DNA from: Verrucomicrobiaceae bacterium
GTDB lineage: Bacteria; Verrucomicrobiota; Verrucomicrobiia; Verrucomicrobiales; Verrucomicrobiaceae
Direction of reading: 5' to 3'
Length of the DNA stretch: 64,000 nucleotides
Assembly: GCA_027486585.1 (NCBI GenBank)
Contig: JAIXOU010000134.1
Span: forward strand, 1-64,000
This document shows positions 59,475-64,000 of the stretch, one piece after another. Numbering within the stretch: the first letter of the stretch is position 1; the number at the start of each line of letters is the position of its first letter. A program made the translations under genes and the position numbers. The notes beneath the pieces are model-generated. The model was not told where the DNA came from, did not search any database, and worked only from the letters and a program-made list of their open reading frames with translations.

Positions 59475-61316
59475 CTAAAAAACAGCTTTTCGATGAAAGA
59501 GCCAACTTTCCAAAATGAGCAACAGGAGCACGAGCCAGAGTAGGGCAAGAGGCCAGTCGCTGACGCCGGCCGTGGCTTTGATGTTGGGCATTGCGGTGGG
59601 GGCAGGTGAGTCCTCGTTCAGACTGGGTAGATTGGTCTCTGTGGCAGAGGCTAGGATGCTGGTGCCGCGGTGATCAGAGGACTGCCAGGCACCGATCTGT
59701 TCGATGGCAAAGAGTCCATTGGAGGCTTCGTGAGTGGTCTCGTTGAATTGGTTGCCGTCCCATTCGGTCCACTGGATAAGGCCTGTCTCATTGAGCAGGT
59801 CACCGGGGTGCTGAGGGCGTAATTCACTCACGGCATCTGTGCTTTCTGCACACCAATAAAGAGCGTTCCCGAGCAGCAGGGGGAAAGCTGGCAACAGGGC
59901 TAACTGCTCGGAGCGTGAGGGAGAAAAAGCGCTGATGACTAGGCGCTGCCCAGAGATCTCGCCTGCGGCAAGGATGGGCTCTGTGCCAGCCATCCAGAGA
60001 GGCTCTAGAGAACCACTGAGCTGAAGGATGCTGGTTTGCGTGATGGCGAGTCGGCTGCTGCTGACGCGATAAAGCAGGGGATGATCCGGGGCGACGCTAC
60101 GGACGCTGTCATGAGGCAGGCCGGGCTCCTGCAAACGCTGTAACTGCACCGGACCGGAACTCTGCGGTGGATTCAGCGCGATGATGGGGCGGTCAGTCGG
60201 CCAGTTCTCGGGTAACCAGCCTTCAAAGACATAGACGTCGGGCTTATCCTTCAGCGGCCAAGCCGCAGGAGTGCCCTTGAGGATTTCAATCCGGCCTGCT
60301 TCGATCATCGAGGTCATGGCTAGCTCGGTGAAGGGGTCGGCTTTTTCAGCAACCCAGGCAACGATGATGGGCCGTGTTTGGGGTAAAAAGGTCACGATCG
60401 CATCATCCCAAGCGAGGGCGTCTCCAGCGGTCTTTAAACGCAACTCCAAACGCTGACCGCGCACACCTTCCAGGGGCAAAAGAAGGGTGGTGGAAAGGCC
60501 TGGCGCTAATTCTAATTCGCGCAACTGGATGAGTCTTCCTGCCAAAGTGACTTCTAACTGGGAGGTGATGTTGGCTCTGTTGGACTTGGCAGCGCTGATT
60601 TTGACAAAAGTCTCAAAGCGGTCTCGTGCCATGGGTGCCTGTCGTATCTGGAAGCCTGTGATGCCGATGTTTTGTGCGCTGGTCATCGCAGCATCGAGAA
60701 AGGCGTAGGTGAGGCCGTCGGTGTTGGTGAACGCTGTGTCCCCAGCATGCCAAATTTGGGAACGTGTCTCAAGCTCGGCCAGGCGGCGACTGACGGTCAA
60801 AGCGGCAGCGGGTCGGCCCTCCATGGGCATTGGCTGGATCTCAGCCAGTAGCCTCAAGCATTCTCGGCGGTTCCGACTGCGGGAGAGCAACACGTGGGGC
60901 TTCGCATCAAAAGCAACCAAGGAAAGCACGACCTGATCAGGCAATGCATTCAAGCGCTGCTGAAGAAGCCTCTTGGCCACATCAAGGCGAGTTTTGCCCT
61001 GGGCATCTTTAGCGGCCATGGAGGCAGAGTGGTCGATCACAAGGACGATGGCACCTGGGGCGTTTTTGCCCGCATCACTGGTCGGCCGCGCCATGGCCAA
61101 TGCTGAGAGTAAGATGACTAACAGGGTCAGCAGAAGCGAGAGCCATTTTTTTAACTTTCTCAGCCAGGCAGACTCCTGGTGCTCACGTGAAAGTGAGCGG
61201 AAGAAGAGCAGGGTGGAGACAGAAACTCGGCGTGCTCGTTTCCTAAAAAGATACAAAGCCAGCGGGATGAGCGCTAGCCAGGCTAGATGAAGGAGTGCCG
61301 GTGAGAGAAAATGCAT
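59475..61316 (-). CDS. BatA/VWA-domain membrane protein
   Basis: The 613-aa protein has the BatA N-terminal domain (FLSPALLHLAWLALIPLALYLFRKR, in part LLHLAWLALIPLALYLF; WLRKLKKWLSLLLTLLVILLSALAMARP, in part LLLTLLVILLSALAMARP; two helices), then a VWA domain with the MIDAS motif VIDHSASM (D94 region), a long central region and a C-terminal helix (WPLALLWLVLLLLILESWLF). These proteins partner with MoxR ATPases in cell-envelope stress or aerotolerance systems. A MoxR gene occurs at 43.6 kb but is not adjacent; no BatB-E or DUF58 gene is next to this one. Confidence 0.86.
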   Translation of the reverse strand: MHFLSPALLHLAWLALIPLALYLFRKRARRVSVSTLLFFRSLSREHQESAWLRKLKKWLSLLLTLLVILLSALAMARPTSDAGKNAPGAIVLVIDHSASMAAKDAQGKTRLDVAKRLLQQRLNALPDQVVLSLVAFDAKPHVLLSRSRNRRECLRLLAEIQPMPMEGRPAAALTVSRRLAELETRSQIWHAGDTAFTNTDGLTYAFLDAAMTSAQNIGITGFQIRQAPMARDRFETFVKISAAKSNRANITSQLEVTLAGRLIQLRELELAPGLSTTLLLPLEGVRGQRLELRLKTAGDALAWDDAIVTFLPQTRPIIVAWVAEKADPFTELAMTSMIEAGRIEILKGTPAAWPLKDKPDVYVFEGWLPENWPTDRPIIALNPPQSSGPVQLQRLQEPGLPHDSVRSVAPDHPLLYRVSSSRLAITQTSILQLSGSLEPLWMAGTEPILAAGEISGQRLVISAFSPSRSEQLALLPAFPLLLGNALYWCAESTDAVSELRPQHPGDLLNETGLIQWTEWDGNQFNETTHEASNGLFAIEQIGAWQSSDHRGTSILASATETNLPSLNEDSPAPTAMPNIKATAGVSDWPLALLWLVLLLLILESWLFHRKAVF

Positions 61317-61407
61317 GCAGGACCGAGTCCGTGAACGGCCACCATAGCAGCAAACTCAGGGATCAGTCACCTGAGAAGTGGCGGACAAGAGAAGAATCAG
61401 ACTGGTT

Positions 61408-62370
61408 TCATCGTTGGCGCTGAATTTCCAGCCATTTCAAGAGATCTCCACTCACCTCAGCACGCTGCACGTCATGAAGGAGAAGGTGATAGCTGCGGGT
61501 GTACCAGAGGAGGCGCTTTGTGGGTGAGCGGACTTGGCCAAAGAGTGTTTGCACCTGATCTGGGCTGCTAAGGATGTCATTCGGAGAGGCTAAAAACAAC
61601 ACTGGCATGCGCAGTCGTTTAGCAGCACTAGGATTGGCATCCAAAAGCCGGCCAATCTCGGTAAGTAGCCGCAGGCTAAAGGCAGTCAGATGATGCTCAG
61701 TGATCGCCATCTGACTGCCGTGAGTCGTGGTGCTGGTGACTTGGATTTTTTTTTCATCGACGCCTGCCAGATCGCCTAACGAATAGCGTGATCTCGGTGA
61801 AAGGGTGGCGGCAGTCTCCAGTAAAAAGCGCCGAAAGCCTGAAACGGTCATCTTTAATCCTGCCACAGGTGAGGCCAGGATGATGCCGTCTGGATCACGA
61901 CGGTCGGGCAACCTGTTCGCCGCAGTGTGTAGGCAAATGAGGCTACCAAGACTCTCTCCATACCAAAAGACTGGGGTTTTCGGATGCTTTCGTTTCACCA
62001 GCAGGTGAAAGGTCTCTAGGTCGCGCAGCCATTGCTTTGCCGATTGGATATCTCCCCGATCACTGACCACCGGATCATGACCCTGCCCACGTAAATCGTA
62101 GGCATAGACGATGAAGCCTTGCTTGGGCAGAGTGTCGCCAATGAACCAGAAATCGGAGGTGGCACCACTCAGGCCATGTACGGCAATAACGACGCCGCGT
62201 ATGGCTGTGCCAGGGGCAGGTTGCCAGGTCTGATAAGGCATGATCTTCCCATCAAAACTGGACCAATCCTGAAGATGTAAGGCTGGTCGGGATGGAAGCT
62301 TTGGCAGGCTACTGCAGGAAAGCAGGGTTAAGGAGAGTGCTAGAAAGGCTAGACGTGAAAGGTAAGTCAT
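61408..62370 (-). CDS. Lipoprotein alpha/beta hydrolase (monoglyceride-lipase-like)
   Basis: The 320-aa serine hydrolase has a lipoprotein signal (FLALSLTLLSCSS, lipobox LLSC), VVIAVHGLSGATSDFWFIGD (in part VIAVHGLSGATSDF), the nucleophile elbow YGESLGS (about 147-153), an Asp near FLASPNDIL and the His in SYHLLLHD. Similar to lysophospholipases of the Hydrolase_4 type. Its ATG overlaps the M14-like gene stop by four bases. Confidence 0.85.
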   Translation of the reverse strand: MTYLSRLAFLALSLTLLSCSSLPKLPSRPALHLQDWSSFDGKIMPYQTWQPAPGTAIRGVVIAVHGLSGATSDFWFIGDTLPKQGFIVYAYDLRGQGHDPVVSDRGDIQSAKQWLRDLETFHLLVKRKHPKTPVFWYGESLGSLICLHTAANRLPDRRDPDGIILASPVAGLKMTVSGFRRFLLETAATLSPRSRYSLGDLAGVDEKKIQVTSTTTHGSQMAITEHHLTAFSLRLLTEIGRLLDANPSAAKRLRMPVLFLASPNDILSSPDQVQTLFGQVRSPTKRLLWYTRSYHLLLHDVQRAEVSGDLLKWLEIQRQR

Positions 62371-63125
62371 GGAGTTGGCGCGTGCTTTAGCGCTGCTGCA
62401 ACAAAGGCAGCCTGTGCCGCCACGCGGTCATCCAGGCTGAACTCGGAAGGGGTTTCGAAAGTAAGCGTGATGGGGCAACCGAGTTGCCAAAGCACGAAGG
62501 CCTCTGGCATACCGGGGAAATTGGGAGGTAACTTGCTGCGGCGGATGACGCCAGCCTGCGCTCGGCTACCTTCAATGATTCGGCGTGGATCGACAGCGAT
62601 ACGCTGAGTGCACTCTGACATGACTTTTGAGCTCAAGGATTGCCTGGGCGGGCAGAGCTCATAGACATAGCAGCCTTGGGAATCGTAATCTTCATGCAGA
62701 CACAATCCGATGCGTAATTTTCGCTCAGAGACAAGCTTTCGCCAAGGGGCCGTAATGGGGTCCTGCGCGAGATCGAATCGCCGATTGATGTCCAGCCCCC
62801 GATGATCGTGGCGCGTGTTATTCCGCAATCCTGCGGGATTAAAGCAGGGAAAGATGAGGAAGGAGCCAGTGCTGAGTTGTTGGAGATTGCTTTCGGCCCA
62901 TTTCAGCAAGCCCCAGGCCGCCCCAGCCTCATCTCCATGAACCCCCGTAGAAAGGTAGTCGGCAGCGGCTTGATTGCGGCCCTGAGGGCTTTCCAAATAC
63001 AGGATTTTTTCACCAGCGACCTCTGTTAGCACTCGCACACGCAGCCCTGTGGCACGGGCGACAATTCGCCAACGGGCCATGAGGGCACGTGGATCGTGAG
63101 CTTGATGAAGAGGTAGTAGCGGCAC
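62367..63125 (-). CDS. M14-like zinc deacylase (succinylglutamate desuccinylase/aspartoacylase type)
   Basis: The 252-aa protein has the zinc motif STGVHGDEAGAAWGLLKW (in part GVHGDEAGAAWG; H-x-x-E), PCFNPAGLRNNTRHDHRGLDINR (in part NPAGLRNNTR and GLDINRRF) and IGLCLHEDYDS (third zinc His), followed by CYVYELC. This is the aspartoacylase/AstE-like branch of M14 carboxypeptidases. Substrate unknown, perhaps a cell-wall peptide or acylated amino acid. GTG start at 63125; an ATG at 63080 (MARWRIVARAT) is an alternative. Co-transcribed with the lipoprotein hydrolase. Confidence 0.8.
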   Translation of the reverse strand: MPLLPLHQAHDPRALMARWRIVARATGLRVRVLTEVAGEKILYLESPQGRNQAAADYLSTGVHGDEAGAAWGLLKWAESNLQQLSTGSFLIFPCFNPAGLRNNTRHDHRGLDINRRFDLAQDPITAPWRKLVSERKLRIGLCLHEDYDSQGCYVYELCPPRQSLSSKVMSECTQRIAVDPRRIIEGSRAQAGVIRRSKLPPNFPGMPEAFVLWQLGCPITLTFETPSEFSLDDRVAAQAAFVAAALKHAPTP

Positions 63126-63296
63126 TTCCCGATCATGACTGAAATCCCTGCAAGTTCAAATGCAGCGTATGCCAGCAGCCGGAAAGTTTGAGTTGGCCGG
63201 GAAATCAGCCTTTGCGCAGAAATGGCAAGGCTGGATAGAAGATGGGTTGCCGCATTGAAGGTCTTGCAAAGAGTCCTTTGGTGGTCACTGTGCTCT

Positions 63297-63647
63297 GTGC
63301 TTAGAAACGTTCTCAAATCCAAACTCCACCGCGCAACTGTCACTGATGCTAATGTCCAGTATGAGGGAAGCATCACCATTCCGACTGATTTGATGGAGGC
63401 AGCGGATCTCTGGGAGGGGGAGCGGGTCCTGGTAACGTCGATCACAAATGGTCAGCGCTTAGAGACTTACGTGATCACAGCTCCTGCTGGTTCGGGGCAG
63501 ATCGTGATTAATGGGGCTGCCGCTCATCGGATCAATACGGGCCATTTAGTGACAATCATGGCTTTTGGCCTGACGGATCAGCCCGTGGTTCCCAAGCGTC
63601 TGCTTCTCAATGAGCGCAACGAGATCGTGAATAAGACGGTGCTTTAA
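63297..63647 (+). CDS. panD: Aspartate 1-decarboxylase
   Basis: The 116-aa pyruvoyl enzyme makes beta-alanine for pantothenate. With the GTG at 63297 the self-cleavage pair falls exactly at G24-S25 (VQYEGSITI), as in the family, which fixes this start. Also visible: KLHRATVT (Lys9, His11), TNGQRLETYVI (Thr, Tyr) and NGAAAH. Zymogen cleavage at G24-S25 creates the pyruvoyl group. Confidence 0.95.
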   Translation: MLRNVLKSKLHRATVTDANVQYEGSITIPTDLMEAADLWEGERVLVTSITNGQRLETYVITAPAGSGQIVINGAAAHRINTGHLVTIMAFGLTDQPVVPKRLLLNERNEIVNKTVL

Positions 63648-63671
63648 AATGAAGCTGCCCCGATAGTCGAC

Positions 63672-64000
63672 TCAAGCCGTGTGTCGGCCGAGCATCACTT
63701 CTAAATTGCGCTCAACAATCGCACCCATGGAGTCACAGACATCAAAGGTGTCGGTGTGATGGTATTCACCAAGTTCGCGGGCCAATTGCCGCACTTTCTC
63801 TACGGGCTCGCGCGGATTTGCCTTCATGCAGGTGATGAGTGTGCTGATGCGCTGATGCTCACTGATGTAGCGGCGGGCAATCAGGCTGCGCTCCTCCTCT
63901 TGATACTGCTTCATCGTGGGTAGATTAAGCCACTTGGAGCAGAGCCAGACGATGGGGTTATTTTCTTTAAAAAACTGCGGGAGATAGAGGCTACGCCGAC
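63672..64000 (-). CDS. Partial unknown gene running off the window end
   Basis: From the stop at 63672 the frame is open to the window edge (about 109 codons). An ATG at 63914 would give an 80-aa protein (MKQYQEEERSLIARRYISE in part), but the sequence upstream still looks coding (RRSLYLPQFFKENNPIVWL), so the gene probably starts beyond 64000. Composition is helical, with Glu/Arg-rich and Cys-containing segments (TCMKANPREPVEKV, FDVCDSMGAIVERN). Not recognised. Confidence 0.45.
   Translation of the reverse strand, partial: RRSLYLPQFFKENNPIVWLCSKWLNLPTMKQYQEEERSLIARRYISEHQRISTLITCMKANPREPVEKVRQLARELGEYHHTDTFDVCDSMGAIVERNLEVMLGRHTA

Noticed and set aside
1-64000. CRISPR arrays, rRNA genes, intact insertion sequences or prophage genes
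   Set aside because: No regularly spaced direct repeats, no rRNA-like sequence and no transposase, integrase or phage structural motif was found on either strand.

Overview
The window looks like a chromosomal segment of a Verrucomicrobiota bacterium (Verrucomicrobiae, Prosthecobacter/Verrucomicrobium-like). This is inferred from gene families: a large PSCyt1/DUF1549/DUF1553 heme protein, a formylglycine sulfatase, several TIM-barrel sugar phosphate isomerases, SMP-30 and Fes-like esterases, and small conserved proteins that look verrucomicrobial. No rRNA lies in the window. Gene density is high, many starts have no clear Shine-Dalgarno sequence, and neighbouring genes often overlap by four bases (ATGA).

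Layout. 1-1.9 kb is an accessory edge: a 40-bp perfect palindrome, a 5'-truncated gene, a cluster of small hairpins, and a nucleoside-deoxyribosyltransferase/TIR-like protein. 1.9-17.3 kb is mostly metabolism: pyruvate carboxylase, riboflavin synthase, a zinc-ribbon membrane protein, a carbohydrate set (isomerase, SMP-30 lactonase, esterase), IF3 with an odd frame-disrupted 5' end, a glycosyltransferase, the DUF1549/1553 cytochrome and a sulfatase. 17.6-21.9 kb is a three-gene ABC transporter whose last permease carries a zinc metallopeptidase-like domain. 21.9-37.5 kb holds cysS, an esterase, a divergent zinc uptake pair (TonB receptor and ZnuA), a Gfo/Idh/MocA oxidoreductase, a TolB/M28/PDZ protein, a malonate uptake and activation operon (madL-madM-matB), a degenerate Ppx/GppA-HD protein and a ROK kinase. 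37.5-53.5 kb is mixed housekeeping: thrC, tRNA-Gly(CCC), a methyltransferase, an ECF sigma factor, MoxR, a PPP phosphatase, a GlcF-like protein, glgX, dus and pyrH. 53.6-56.3 kb is a small accessory island of hypothetical membrane and secreted proteins, one frameshifted lipoprotein and an anti-sigma-like remnant. 56.3-64 kb holds an isomerase, a thiD / inactive S41 protease / IF1-like operon, a BatA/VWA protein, a hydrolase plus M14-like deacylase pair, and panD.

The observations most worth a second look are: (a) the ABC permease fused to a gluzincin-like domain, with an apparently degenerate counterpart in its partner permease; (b) infC, whose well-formed ATG and Shine-Dalgarno are one base out of frame with a long Pro/Gly/Gln-rich N-terminal extension; (c) a lipoprotein gene split at a run of eight T; (d) thiD translationally coupled to a catalytically dead S41 peptidase and a divergent IF1; and (e) the NDT/TIR-like protein at the left edge. 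No CRISPR array, rRNA operon, prophage or intact insertion sequence was seen. All family assignments come from reading motifs by eye, without database searches.
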